Below, one piece after another: positions 26,802 through 36,458 of a stretch of DNA of 64,000 nucleotides. The notes below the pieces were generated by a model that was not told the DNA's origin, searched no databases, and was given only the letters and a program-made list of their open reading frames with translations. The stretch comes from 2-12-FULL-35-23 sp965196985 (GTDB lineage: Bacteria > Pseudomonadota > Gammaproteobacteria > UBA12402), in contig CBDALO010000131.1 of assembly GCA_965196985.1 (NCBI GenBank), positions 62,001 to 126,000 on the forward strand, written 5' to 3'. Every line of letters starts with the position of its first letter. The stretch's first letter is position 1. A program made the position numbers and the translations under genes.

Positions 26802-27893
26802 CTAAGTATTAAACCGGAAGTGAATCACATCACCGTCTTGGACAATATAGTCTTTACCTTCTAGCCTCCAGCGCCCAGCAGCTTTAGCGCCTGCTTCACC
26901 TTGGTATTCAATGTAATCAACATAGCTAATCACTTCAGCACGGATAAATCCTTTTTCAAAGTCAGTATGAATAACACCGGCTGCTTGTGGAGCAGTGGCG
27001 TTTTTACGGGTGGTCCAGGCGCGGACCTCTTTCTCACCTGCGGTAAAGTAAGTTTGTAATCCTAGTAAATCATAACCAGCCCGAATAACACGGTTAAGTC
27101 CAGGTTCATCCAAGCCAATGTCTTGTAAGAACTCTTTTTTATCGTTTTCATCAAGCTCTGCAATTTCACTTTCGATTTTTGCACAAACAGCAACGACTGA
27201 GGCGCCGTCAGTTTGAGCATGGTCTTTAACTGCATCGAGCAAGGGGTTGTCTGTAAAACCAGATTCATCCACATTAGCAATATAGAGAACTTGTTTAGCA
27301 GTAAGTAAATGCAAGGTTTTAAGTAAACGTTTTTCTTCTTCACTAAGCTCTAGGGTACGGGCCGGTTGCCCTGCCTCAAGTTGAGCTTCTGCTTTTTTGT
27401 AAACACTGAATTCAGCTTTGGCTTGCTTGTCACCTGTTTGTGACTTTTTCTCGACACGTTTAATGGCTTTTTCGATGGTGTCCATGTCTGCAAGCAGCAA
27501 TTCTGTATTAATAATTTCAATATCGTCGAGGGGGGAGATTTTTCCGGCAACATGAGTGATGTCATCGTCTTCAAAGCAGCGCACCACATGAGCAATGGCA
27601 TCGGTTTCACGGATATTGGCTAGGAACTGATTGCCTAAGCCTTCACCTTTAGAGGCACCGGCAACTAAACCTGCAATATCAACGAACTCCATAATGGTTG
27701 GAATAACCTTTTGTGGCTTGACGATTTCAGCGAGTTTGTCTAAACGTGGGTCTGGCATAGGAACTACACCGACATTGGGTTCAATAGTGCAGAACGGGTA
27801 GTTTGCGCGTTCGATGTTGGCTTTAGTTAAAGCATTAAATAAAGTTGATTTGCCGACATTGGGTAGGCCGACGATACCACATTTAAATCCCAT
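26802..27893 (-). CDS. ychF: Redox-responsive ATPase YchF (Obg-like)
   Basis: 363 residues, the standard length. G1 loop is GLPNVGKST (residues 8-16) and G3 is DIAGLVAGASKGEGLG. The G4 position reads NVDE, not NKxD, the change that gives this family ATP rather than GTP preference. It has a C-terminal TGS domain ending HFRFNT. It binds ribosomes and is linked to oxidative-stress responses. It is last in the prs-rplY-pth-ychF series, 3 bp after pth, and is likely co-transcribed with it. Confidence 0.97.
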   Translation of the reverse strand: MGFKCGIVGLPNVGKSTLFNALTKANIERANYPFCTIEPNVGVVPMPDPRLDKLAEIVKPQKVIPTIMEFVDIAGLVAGASKGEGLGNQFLANIRETDAIAHVVRCFEDDDITHVAGKISPLDDIEIINTELLLADMDTIEKAIKRVEKKSQTGDKQAKAEFSVYKKAEAQLEAGQPARTLELSEEEKRLLKTLHLLTAKQVLYIANVDESGFTDNPLLDAVKDHAQTDGASVVAVCAKIESEIAELDENDKKEFLQDIGLDEPGLNRVIRAGYDLLGLQTYFTAGEKEVRAWTTRKNATAPQAAGVIHTDFEKGFIRAEVISYVDYIEYQGEAGAKAAGRWRLEGKDYIVQDGDVIHFRFNT

Positions 27894-27896
27894 AAG

Positions 27897-28484
27897 TTAA
27901 CTCTCTTTAGTGTGAAGCGCTGTCATTACTTTCTGATAATCGCCGACTAAAATGTCTGGCAATAAACGTTCAGCCTGCCAAATGGCTTCTTCAATCTGTT
28001 GTTGTTCAGCTTTGCTAGCGCGATGTAATACATAATCTGTCACCCGTCGACTATCACCTGGGTGGCCAATGCCTATTCTAAGCCGTAAAAAATCTTTACT
28101 GTGCAGGCAAGCTACAGTGCTGCGTAGGCCGTTATGACCACCGTGGCCGCCGCCATCTGCCTTGAGGCGAATGTCCCCAACAGGAAGGTCAAGCTCATCA
28201 TGGGCAATTAAAATAGCTTGTGGTGGAATCTTGTAGAAATTAGCTACGGCAAGGACTGATTCACCACTTAGATTCATAAAGGTAGTTGGTAGCAGTAGTA
28301 AGACCTCATGGCCAGCAATGCTTGCTTTTGCTATTTCACCTTTGAATTTTTTTTCTACGCGTAATGAAAGGTTGTTATCTTGGAGGAGCTGTTCAACGAA
28401 CCAGGCACCAGTATTATGACGAGTATCTTGGTATTGTTGGCCTGGATTGCCCAGGCCAACAATGAGTTTGATTCGCTGTTCCAT
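27897..28484 (-). CDS. pth: Peptidyl-tRNA hydrolase
   Basis: 195 residues. GLGNPG at 10-15, catalytic H23 in RHNTG, FMNLSG with the substrate-binding asparagine, AHDELDLP with the aspartate, and GHNGLRS. It recycles peptidyl-tRNA released prematurely from ribosomes. The gene lies 18 bp after rplY and 3 bp before ychF, the usual order in gammaproteobacteria. Confidence 0.97.
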   Translation of the reverse strand: MEQRIKLIVGLGNPGQQYQDTRHNTGAWFVEQLLQDNNLSLRVEKKFKGEIAKASIAGHEVLLLLPTTFMNLSGESVLAVANFYKIPPQAILIAHDELDLPVGDIRLKADGGGHGGHNGLRSTVACLHSKDFLRLRIGIGHPGDSRRVTDYVLHRASKAEQQQIEEAIWQAERLLPDILVGDYQKVMTALHTKES

Positions 28485-28502
28485 AATGAGTGCGAGAAGG
28501 GT

Positions 28503-29171
28503 TTAGCCTTCGTCTTTATTTTCCTCTTCACTGCTTGCTTCGCTAGCAGTTTCATCTGCTGCTTGCTCTTCTTCTGCAGGTTCTTCTTCAGCTTTTGGTT
28601 GGTGAATGCTGGCTACTGAGTGATCTTGGGCTTCATCAGCCTGCATAGCGACAAGTTCAACTCCTTTAGGTAGCGTTAGCTCAGACAAGTGAATTGCTTC
28701 ACCCATACCTAGCTTGGCCAAATCAACTTCGATGAACTCAGGTAGGTTAGCTGGCAAGCATGAAATCTCAACTTCAGTTAAATGGTGAGTTGCAACACCA
28801 CCTTCTTTGATGCCAGGAGCCTGGTCTTCATTGATAAAGTGCAAAGGCACATTCATTTGTAGTTTTTCGTCAGCTTTAATGCGTAGAAAGTCCATGTGTA
28901 AGATATTAGGCTTGTAAGGATGACGTTGGATTGCTTTAACAACGACTTTTTCTTTTTTGCCAGCAATATCAATCGTTAAGATGTGAGAAAAGAAAGCTTC
29001 GTTCTCTAAAGCGCGCTTTAAGAAGTTATGGCTTAGGGTGATTGAAACCGGGTCTTTTTTTGCGCCATAAATAACAGCAGGCACTAGGCCTTCTTCGCAA
29101 CGTAGGCGGCGATTAGCCGAGGTGCCATGCGCCTCGCGTGGCTGTGCTTCTAATTCGAATAATTCGTTCAT
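28503..29171 (-). CDS. rplY: 50S ribosomal protein L25 (CTC type)
   Basis: 222 residues, the long CTC form. It has an N-terminal L25 5S-rRNA-binding domain (EAQPREAHGTSANRRLR...), a TL5-like beta domain, and an acidic tail rich in E and A. The start has a GAGAGAGAACA region upstream. It lies downstream of prs, from which it is separated by a gap with a palindromic repeat. Confidence 0.96.
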   Translation of the reverse strand: MNELFELEAQPREAHGTSANRRLRCEEGLVPAVIYGAKKDPVSITLSHNFLKRALENEAFFSHILTIDIAGKKEKVVVKAIQRHPYKPNILHMDFLRIKADEKLQMNVPLHFINEDQAPGIKEGGVATHHLTEVEISCLPANLPEFIEVDLAKLGMGEAIHLSELTLPKGVELVAMQADEAQDHSVASIHQPKAEEEPAEEEQAADETASEASSEEENKDEG

Positions 29172-29380
29172 TGTTCTCTCTCCGAGCGCTAGTTTAAGTC
29201 GGCCTAAATTGGGTAGGCGGACCGCAAAGGTCGTGCATTATACATTGGTTGGCGAGAAGAGTGTAGGGGTATTATGCAAAAAATTAGGGCTGTTTAGAAT
29301 CCGTTTACGCAAGCAAATGTGATTCACAGCAGAATCTATGGGTAAAATGAGCTTTGCATTTTTGTTGTTCAGAGTTGCAG

Positions 29381-29458
29381 AACGGGAGGCGCGAATCGAG
29401 GGCTCCCAGCAGCGCAGCTTGCGAGCATGCTGGGAAACGATTCGTGACAGGACCCGTT
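29381..29458 (+). repeat. 78-bp palindromic repeat, copy R1
   Basis: It runs from AACGGG to CCCGTT, with inner arms CGAATCG/CGATTCG and TCCCAGCA/TGCTGGGA. Outside it, further arms pair (GAGCTTTG at 29349 with CAAAGCTC at about 29482), extending the hairpin. It occupies the 363-bp gap between rplY and prs, where I see no gene. Confidence 0.85.
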
Positions 29459-29534
29459 GGTCGTAAAAGCTTTGAGAAATACAAAGCTCATTAACTGTTT
29501 ACTTGTCCACACATTCTGAAAGAGTAAATAGGCT

Positions 29535-30488
29535 CTACTCAAACAGCGAGCTTAATGAGCCGGTACCGCAGGCGCGTTTAATCGATTCAGCCATAACGGT
29601 TGCCATGCTTATTTGCCTGATTTTTGGACACTTCTCTGCTTCAGTGGTAAGGGGAATGGTATCAGCAACGACAAGCTCATCCATAAGGCTATTAGAGATA
29701 TTGGTTAGTGCATTGCCAGATAAGACGGCGTGGGTCGCGTAAGGGCGGACGGTGGCTGCGCCAGCTTCTTTTAGTGCTGCAACAGCTTTAGTCATGGTGC
29801 CAGCAGTGTCAATAATATCATCGACAATAATACAGTCTTTGCCATCTACATCACCAATAATATGCATGACTTGGCTTTCATTGGCATGTGGACGACGTTT
29901 ATCAATGATTGATAAATCTGAACCAGGCAGGTGTTTGGAAAGTGCTCGAGCGCGGACAACTCCGCCAACATCAGGTGAAACCACCATAACGTTAGAGTAG
30001 TCGCTATCAAAGGTTGACTTGATATCTTTGAGAATAATGGGCGTGCTGTAGATGTTATCAACTGGCATATAGAAAAAGCCTTGGATTTGATCAGCGTGTA
30101 GGTCGACAGTAATCACTCGTTCAATACCAACTTTGGAAATCATGTCAGCAACGACTTTTGCAGTAATGGCAACTCGAGCTGAGCGAACCCGTCGATCTTG
30201 GCGAGCAAAGCCAAAATAGGGAATTACAGCAGTAATACGCGCAGCTGAAGCACGGCGTAGTGCATCAGCTAATAGCAGAAGTTCCATTAAATTATCAGAG
30301 GCAGGACGACAGGTTGATTGAAAAATTAAAGTATGGTGGCCGCGAACGTTTTCTAAAATTTCAACAGTTGGTTCACCATCACTAAAGGTGCTAACTTTAG
30401 CTTTGCCTAATGGGATATCTAAATGCTCAGTAACTTGTTCAGCAAGAGTGCGGTTAGAGTTGCCGCTAAAAAGAATGAGTTTTGACAC
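29535..30488 (-). CDS. prs: Ribose-phosphate pyrophosphokinase
   Basis: 317 residues, standard length. It contains FSGNSNRTLAEQV, FSDGEPTVEILENVRG, the catalytic flexible loop region (YFGFARQDRR), KRRPHANES, and the PRPP-binding loop DDIIDTAGT at about 219-227. It makes PRPP for nucleotide, histidine and NAD synthesis. It sits directly downstream of tRNA-Gln on the same strand, a conserved gammaproteobacterial arrangement, although ispE is not upstream here. Confidence 0.97.
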   Translation of the reverse strand: MSKLILFSGNSNRTLAEQVTEHLDIPLGKAKVSTFSDGEPTVEILENVRGHHTLIFQSTCRPASDNLMELLLLADALRRASAARITAVIPYFGFARQDRRVRSARVAITAKVVADMISKVGIERVITVDLHADQIQGFFYMPVDNIYSTPIILKDIKSTFDSDYSNVMVVSPDVGGVVRARALSKHLPGSDLSIIDKRRPHANESQVMHIIGDVDGKDCIIVDDIIDTAGTMTKAVAALKEAGAATVRPYATHAVLSGNALTNISNSLMDELVVADTIPLTTEAEKCPKIRQISMATVMAESIKRACGTGSLSSLFE

Positions 30489-30563
30489 GCTTTATCCCTG
30501 TTGTTGGTGACCAGAATCCTAGAATCTACAGGTTGTTATGTGCGGCTGTCAATTTTAGGATTA

Positions 30564-30640
30564 TGGCTGGGATGGCAGGACTCGAACCTGCGCATGCGGA
30601 GATCAAAACCCCGTGCCTTACCAACTTGGCGACATCCCAG
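30564..30640 (-). tRNA. tRNA-Gln (UUG)
   Basis: The minus-strand sequence folds as a cloverleaf: acceptor CTGGGAT/ATCCCAG, D arm, anticodon stem CGGGG/CTCCG with loop TTTTGAT (anticodon TTG), T loop GTTCGAGTC, and an encoded CCA. It lies 75 bp upstream of prs. Confidence 0.95.
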
Positions 30641-30801
30641 CAGGGAAGCGGTATTTTCCTTATCGGAGGGGCTGGTGTCAACGATTAAATGAACATGTGG
30701 GGGTTTTTCTGTGTAGAATGGGCTAGGATAGTGGTTCGAAGTAAGCTTTACTTTTTTGATTAGGGTCAAGAGGGTTTGTAATTTAAATTGAGGAATACTT
30801 A

Positions 30802-31275
30802 ATGCGTAATTTGCTAGTAGCTTTAATTTTATTGTGTTTATCTACATCTGTTTGGGCGGCTAAGCCAGAGCAGCCGATTAATTTGCGATTTGTACAAACC
30901 GCACCGATAGCTCGATTAACTGCGATCAGTGGATCTAACCAATACCGTTTAATTTTGGGTCAGGTCTCACCTTATGTTACTTATTATGCGCAGCGGCCTA
31001 ATCGAAGTAGTGGCTTAGCTCAGCTAGCTAATTTCTTAAAAGCGTGGAGGGTGGGGGAAAGTAGTTTTGCTAAGATACCGCCTAATGCGACTTTATTTGC
31101 AGGTGCTATTAACGATCGAGCCAATTCAGCTGACACGTTTCAAGTGGTGACATTAAGCCATCCAATTTACGATCAAAAGAAAAATGAACTTGAGTATACT
31201 GTCACACCAGTTAGTGGGCAGAACTTTTTATTAAAAAGCTATAACTACAGAGAGTTAATGTTGGTGATTAATTGA
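30802..31275 (+). CDS. Secreted/periplasmic protein of unknown function
   Basis: 157 residues. A clear signal peptide (MRNLLVALILLCLSTSVWA, cleavage after AWA-type site near 20) leads to a mostly beta-rich mature part with no cysteines and no motif I know. It has a GAGGAA ribosome site. It stands alone, divergent from tRNA-Gln and convergent with dksA. Probably periplasmic. Confidence 0.65.
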   Translation: MRNLLVALILLCLSTSVWAAKPEQPINLRFVQTAPIARLTAISGSNQYRLILGQVSPYVTYYAQRPNRSSGLAQLANFLKAWRVGESSFAKIPPNATLFAGAINDRANSADTFQVVTLSHPIYDQKKNELEYTVTPVSGQNFLLKSYNYRELMLVIN

Positions 31276-31330
31276 TTTTTTGGGATTTCTTTTAAAATCT
31301 ATAAGTAAATAAGTTTCGCATTTTCAAGTC

Positions 31331-31370
31331 CTTTACGACTAATGACTCCTGTCACGAATCGTTTCCCAGC
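31331..31370 (-). repeat. 78-bp palindromic repeat, partial copy R2
   Basis: GTCACGAATCGTTTCCCAGC and the bases before it match one half of the 78-bp repeat in reverse orientation. The other half is replaced by a different palindrome. Confidence 0.6.
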
Positions 31371-31478
31371 GCGTAGCCCGGATTGACCCCGCGACTTGTT
31401 GGCGGGGGAAAATCCGGGGCTGGAATGGCTTAACTCCGGATTATCAAACGCTTCGCGTTTTCAATCCAGGCTATGGTA
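31371..31478. repeat. Second palindromic element abutting R2
   Basis: AGCCCGGATT pairs with AATCCGGGGCT around CCCCGC/GCGGGG, followed by GCGTTT-type inverted sequences. It appears to have inserted into, or replaced, half of R2. It ends just before the dksA stop codon. Confidence 0.5.
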
Positions 31479-31481
31479 GAT

Positions 31482-31919
31482 TTAAGCGTTACCTTGTTTT
31501 TCGCGAATTTCTTCAAGTGTTTTGCAATCAATGCAAAGTTCTGCGGTAGGACGCGCTTCTAGGCGACGAATGCCAATTTCAACACCACAAGCTTTACAGT
31601 AGCCATAGGTGTCTTCACCAATGCTTTCGATCGTGCTCTCAATTTTTTTGATCAATTTACGTTCGCGGTCGCGAGTGCGTAGCTCTAAGCTAAACTCTTC
31701 TTCCTGGGTAGCGCGGTCACTAGGATCTGGAAAGTTGGCAGCTTCATCTTGCATGTGATGAACAGTGCGGTCCACTTCTTCCATTAATGAAGTTTTCCAG
31801 GTGTTAAGGATGTTGCGAAAGTGCTCTTTCTGCTTTTCGCACATGTATTCTTCGCCTTTTTTGGCTTTGTAAGGTTTAATGCCCATTATATTAAGGTCTG
31901 CTGAGACATTAGTAGCCAT
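31482..31919 (-). CDS. dksA: RNA polymerase-binding transcription factor DksA
   Basis: 145 residues from the ATG at 31919, which has AAGGAG upstream; an ATG 8 codons earlier lacks a good site. It has a coiled-coil region (about 30-110) with the tip motif DPSDRA that enters the polymerase secondary channel, then a zinc finger CKACG...CIDC and a C-terminal helix. It works with ppGpp in the stringent response. Confidence 0.96.
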   Translation of the reverse strand: MATNVSADLNIMGIKPYKAKKGEEYMCEKQKEHFRNILNTWKTSLMEEVDRTVHHMQDEAANFPDPSDRATQEEEFSLELRTRDRERKLIKKIESTIESIGEDTYGYCKACGVEIGIRRLEARPTAELCIDCKTLEEIREKQGNA

Positions 31920-32017
31920 ATTGAAAACTCCTTTAAACTGCAAGTTTGCTTTTATAACGTATCAAAGATTGAAAAGATAGCAGATATTATAGTAAGGGGC
32001 CAAAAAGGCAAGACTTT

Positions 32018-32602
32018 TTAAGAAACACCTTTTGCTCGGCGGTACATTGGGATGGCAATTCCAATAGAGAGGGCTAGGCCAATAAGGGCAATAATTGTTA
32101 AGCCAGTAAAAACTCCAGAGCAGCCAGATAGTTTAGCAATGTAGGCGCTAACTAAAGCGCCAAGTCCTAGAGCGATATTAAAGAAGCCATTCCAAATTCC
32201 CCAGGCGGTAGTACTTTGTCCTGCTGGCATGTGGCGTTGATAAAGGCTGTAGAGAGCAGGAGATTGGATGGCACCAGCTAAACCAAGCCAAATTTGGGCT
32301 AGGTAAAGCTGCCAAGGCGATTGGATAAAGAAAAAGCAGGCATAGCCTACTACAAACATAAGTTGTGAGAGTACTAGAAAGAGCTCATTTTGTTTGAGTT
32401 GGTTTTCAACTTTACCCATGATGCAGGTAAAAACACCGATGACAATAGAAAATAATGCAATGGCATTACCTGCAGTGGTGATGTCACCATGAATTTGATG
32501 GACGAATTCAGCCCAAAGTGGGGTGATAAAGTTACCGGCAACAATAATAATAACATTAAGTAAAATCAGTGACTTCATAAAGTAGTGGATATGTCGTTGC
32601 AT
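32018..32602 (-). CDS. Half-length MFS-like transporter, six helices
   Basis: About 194 residues from the ATG at 32602. Six hydrophobic segments alternate with basic loops, as in one half of a major facilitator protein (ALFSIVIGVFTCIMGKVE, LGLAGAIQSPALYSLYQ). Typical MFS proteins have 12 helices, so this is either a truncated gene or a half-size relative. An upstream extension to 32686 is open but unlikely. The neighbours give no clue to the substrate. Confidence 0.5.
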   Translation of the reverse strand: MQRHIHYFMKSLILLNVIIIVAGNFITPLWAEFVHQIHGDITTAGNAIALFSIVIGVFTCIMGKVENQLKQNELFLVLSQLMFVVGYACFFFIQSPWQLYLAQIWLGLAGAIQSPALYSLYQRHMPAGQSTTAWGIWNGFFNIALGLGALVSAYIAKLSGCSGVFTGLTIIALIGLALSIGIAIPMYRRAKGVS

Positions 32603-32748
32603 CTTTATCGGAGCCTTTGGTTGTTTAAAACGGAGGATGTCCAGTCTACGGGGCAGCATGGTAGATGAAGAAGTTATGGCCAGCAAGGAGAAATACTACG
32701 GTAAAGCGATAGCGTTGTTGCATAAATTATTTTTCACACGTTGTTTTG

Positions 32749-32817
32749 CTGATTTGTGTGTTGCTTTTGCGTAAGTAAAGCGCAGCGTAGCGAACCATGA
32801 AGCAACACACAAATCAG
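32749..32817 (-). repeat. Dispersed repeat B, copy 2, with perfect 18-bp arms
   Basis: CTGATTTGTGTGTTGCTT (32749-32766) is the exact inverse of 32800-32817, enclosing GCGCAGCGTAGCG. The reverse complement matches the repeat at 26701. It lies in a 530-bp gene-free gap before katA, which also carries palindrome R3. Confidence 0.6.
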
Positions 32818-33017
32818 TTTAAGCAGGTCTCTTTCAGGCTCTATGGGTAAGTAGTTAGCCTGGTGAAAACTACCCAAGTAGTTGATAGATAAAATAAGTT
32901 GGGAGATTATCCAGAAGGAAATTTCCTAGGGAAAGGCTAACTAAGTAGGTTGTTAGTACATATTCAGTAGTAGCTCTTTAGAGGTAGGCTTTGTGTTTCT
33001 GTTATTCAATGCTGCAG

Positions 33018-33095
33018 AACGGGTGGCACGAATCGAGGGCTCCCAGCAGCACAGCTTGCGAGCATGCTGGGAAACGATTCGTGACAGAACCCGTT
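33018..33095 (+). repeat. 78-bp palindromic repeat, copy R3
   Basis: Same 78-bp core as R1, with a few substitutions (CAGCAGCACAGCTTGCG). It sits about 120 bp upstream of katA, so it lies in the likely 5' leader or promoter region. Confidence 0.85.
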
Positions 33096-35071
33096 AGTCG
33101 TAAAGCGTTTGAAAAAGTCGAAACTTATATTACCCATGTCAAAGCGATAAGGGTCGCTGGCTATGTGGCCCTTTGTTATAGTGGCTACTTAGCCAATTGC
33201 GAATGGAAGGAGATATCATGACAAAGCAGATATTAACTCGTGAAAATGGTGCGCCTGTTGCTGAAGATCAAAATAGCATTAGTGCTGGTGAGAGAGGGCC
33301 ATTAACTTTTGACAATTATCAGTTGTTTGAAAAACTAGCTCACTTTAATAGAGAGCGTATTCCTGAGCGTGTAGTTCATGCACGAGGGACGGGGGCCTAT
33401 GGGGTATTTACTTTAAAAAAATCTCTTTCTCATTGGACCTGTGCTGACTTTTTGCAGCAAGAGGGGGGGGGGCAGACAGAGGTTTTTGTGCGCTTTTCTA
33501 CAGTAGGCGGTGGGCAGGATTCAAGTGACTACGCACGTGATCCTCGTGGTTTTGCGGTGCGGTTTTATACTAGCCAAGGTAACTGGGATATGGTTGGTAA
33601 TAATACGCCGGTATTCTTTTTACGTGACCCGATTAAATTCCCTGATTTCATCCATTCGCAAAAGAAAAACCCACAAACTAATTTGCCAGATGCTGCAGCT
33701 ATGTTTGAGTTTTGGGCAAATTCACCACAGTCGCTGCATCAGGTGACTATTTTAATGTCTGATAGGGGGATTCCTTTTTCTTATAGGCATATGGATGGCT
33801 TTAGTTCGCATACGTTGAGTTTCTGGAATAAAGAGGGCGAGCGTGTATGGGTGAAATGGCATTTTAAAACAAGCCAAGGAATCAAAACACTTACTAATGA
33901 AGAAGCTGCAACCAAGGAGCCTTTTGGTGCGCAGCTTGATTTAGTTGAAGCTATAAAGCTGAAAACTACCCAAAATTTAAATCAACAAAATAATGCTGAA
34001 ATATTGTGTAAAAATGACTATGCTTTGTCTTTTTAACAAGACTAACGAGATGAGTATAAATGTTAAACTTCGCCGATTACGCTGCCCCTCTTTTTTCAAA
34101 ATTAACTGGGAAAGTTGTTTTAAAAAAATCTATCGACGATTGTAGGAAAGCTATTAACTGAAGGTAGTTGTAAGTTGTTCAGTTCATCAAAAGATAACAA
34201 TGAGTATAAAAAGATGATTCGTACACTTACCGGTGAAAATAAAAGCACCGATTTAGATCCAATAAAAACAAATGATGTATTGCTAGAACAGAGCTGTGAA
34301 AAACTTTCACACGCCAGTAAAATTGATGTTCTTCATGATCCTTCTGATATTAGAAAGCCACATAGCAAGCAAACTGAAAATCTAGGTAAAGTAAGGAGTC
34401 TGGACGGGGATATTATCAATGGTTACAGCACGCATAACGCAGTTGCATTAGTACCTGGTGATAAGGCTGTGCATCTACTATCGCATGTAAGCTACAGCAA
34501 TAAAGACCCTAAGTTTTTAAAAGCTGAGCATATTAAGAAAATAGAGGCTGGAAAGCCATTTGAGGGAGATAAAGAGGCCAAGAGTCTTTATGAATCTGGT
34601 GATTACTTTAATAAAAAGCTGCTGTCTATTCGTGAAATAGAAAAAATAGGAATCTGCCTAAAATCAAAGAATGAAGATGCAACCATTACCCATATTCTAG
34701 ATAGAGAGTTTGATGATAATGACTATCTCTCACTAATTGATACAAACCTAGATCAAGACTTTATTATTCGCTCAAAAATAACAAGAACAATAGAAGGTAG
34801 AGGTGATGATGGTAAAAAGCTTAAGCTGATTAACGCTGATTTTGATGCTCAAGGCGAAAAGCAATTCCAAAAGTTAACAGTTGGAAAGAATTGCGTACAA
34901 GACGGAAAAATAACTATTTATTTTGGAGAGTTTGAGAACATCAATGCAATTAAAATCCAAATTACAGGCAGAGATGGTAGGAGAATTTTTAAGAATGACA
35001 TGCTGCTATTAACTAATAAAAAAGTAACGACTTTTGATGAGGCGTATGAGGTATACATAGCCTATCTATCT

Positions 35072-36458
35072 GGGTGCTGCCTTTATATAATGTAGAAAAT
35101 ATAGCATAATATACACTTTAACTTGATTACGGATGGTGTTTGGATGTTAGCTAGAATTCTCTCTGATGAAAATAATGAATTAACTATTGAGCTCAAGCTT
35201 CCACTAAAAGGATCCATGCTTGAATGTGAGGATGCAATTCTTGACGGCCTTAATGAGGTTGGAACATTAGCCACTGAAAAAGCTTTAAGTAAGTTTGATG
35301 CAGATGGCTCTCCTATCCATGTTGGAAAAATAAAGCTAACAGCACGAAGTAGAGATGAAGCAAATTACCAAACGCCTTATGGAGTTGCTCGAGTTAAGCG
35401 TTATGTTTATCAAACCTCTAAAGGCGGGAAGATCTTTTGTCCTTTAGAAGATAAGGCTAGAATTATCCAAGGATCAACACCGCGATTTGCAAAAATAATC
35501 TCACATAAATACTCAAACTTACCTGCTCCTAGTGTTATTGATGATCTCAAGGTCAATCATAACCGTAAAATCTCACATTCATACTTGCAACGGGCAACTG
35601 ATTTTGTTGGCGGTATTGCACAAGCCAAAGAGGCTGAGTGGGAATATGAAGAGCCAAAGCTTGATGCAGACATTGAGATGCTAAGTATTAGCTTAGATGG
35701 TGCATATGTTCTCACCGTTGATGATGGTTATAGAGAGAGCATGGTTGGAACTATTTCCATGTATGATAAGCATGGTGCACGCCTGCACACAACCTACGTT
35801 GCAGCATCACCAGAATATGGAAAAGATGAATTCTTTAATAGGCTTGAAAAGGAAATAAAGCTGAAAAAGAAATATTACCCTGATGCTAAAACAATTGGCG
35901 TTGCTGATGGAGCAAAAAATAATTGGCCATTTCTAAAAAAACATACTGATACGCAAATTTTAGATTTTTGGCATGCAACTGAATATCTCGGCGAAGCATC
36001 AAAGGCAGTATTTACCAAAAAATCTGAAAGAGATGAGCGTGATGTTTGGCTCGAAGAGAGATGTCATGACTTAAAGCACAAGAAAGGTGCGGCAGGTAGA
36101 ATACTTGCTGAGCTTAAAGAGCATCTAAATAAAAAACTGAATAAATCGCTTAGAGAAAAGCTAGAAGGAACAATTACGTATTTTGAAAATAATATTAAAG
36201 AAAAGCGAATGTCGTATCATAATTTGATTAAGCAGAATGCACCAATTGGCTCTGGCGTCACTGAAGCAGCATGTAAAACAATTGTTAAACAAAGATTAGG
36301 CGGATCAGGAATGCGCTGGAAAGACAAGGGAATGAAAATCGTTTTATGCTTGAGAACACTAGTAAAGACTAAAGGCAGATGGGATCAGTTTTGGGAGAAG
36401 GTCAATGATTTTGGCGTGCCAGCAGCAATATAGCCTACATTATATAGAGGCAGCACCC
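35072..36458 (+). mobile_element. ISKra4-family element, copy 5
   Basis: 1387 bp, flanked by ATCTATCT at 35064-35071 and 36459-36466. It is inserted within the YREK codons of the IS4 transposase. Confidence 0.96.
35123..36433 (+). CDS. ISKra4-family transposase, copy 5 (intact)
   Basis: 436 residues from TTG 35123, or 429 from ATG 35144. Landmarks are as in the other copies; the single distinguishing change seen is KLDADIEM for KLDAGIEM. Confidence 0.93.
   Translation: MITDGVWMLARILSDENNELTIELKLPLKGSMLECEDAILDGLNEVGTLATEKALSKFDADGSPIHVGKIKLTARSRDEANYQTPYGVARVKRYVYQTSKGGKIFCPLEDKARIIQGSTPRFAKIISHKYSNLPAPSVIDDLKVNHNRKISHSYLQRATDFVGGIAQAKEAEWEYEEPKLDADIEMLSISLDGAYVLTVDDGYRESMVGTISMYDKHGARLHTTYVAASPEYGKDEFFNRLEKEIKLKKKYYPDAKTIGVADGAKNNWPFLKKHTDTQILDFWHATEYLGEASKAVFTKKSERDERDVWLEERCHDLKHKKGAAGRILAELKEHLNKKLNKSLREKLEGTITYFENNIKEKRMSYHNLIKQNAPIGSGVTEAACKTIVKQRLGGSGMRWKDKGMKIVLCLRTLVKTKGRWDQFWEKVNDFGVPAAI

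Noticed and set aside
27062..27610. Second-frame minus-strand ORFs within ychF
   Set aside because: Shadows of the well-supported YchF frame, without start signals.
30482..30692. Plus-strand ORFs over tRNA-Gln
   Set aside because: They read the antisense of the tRNA, a common false ORF.
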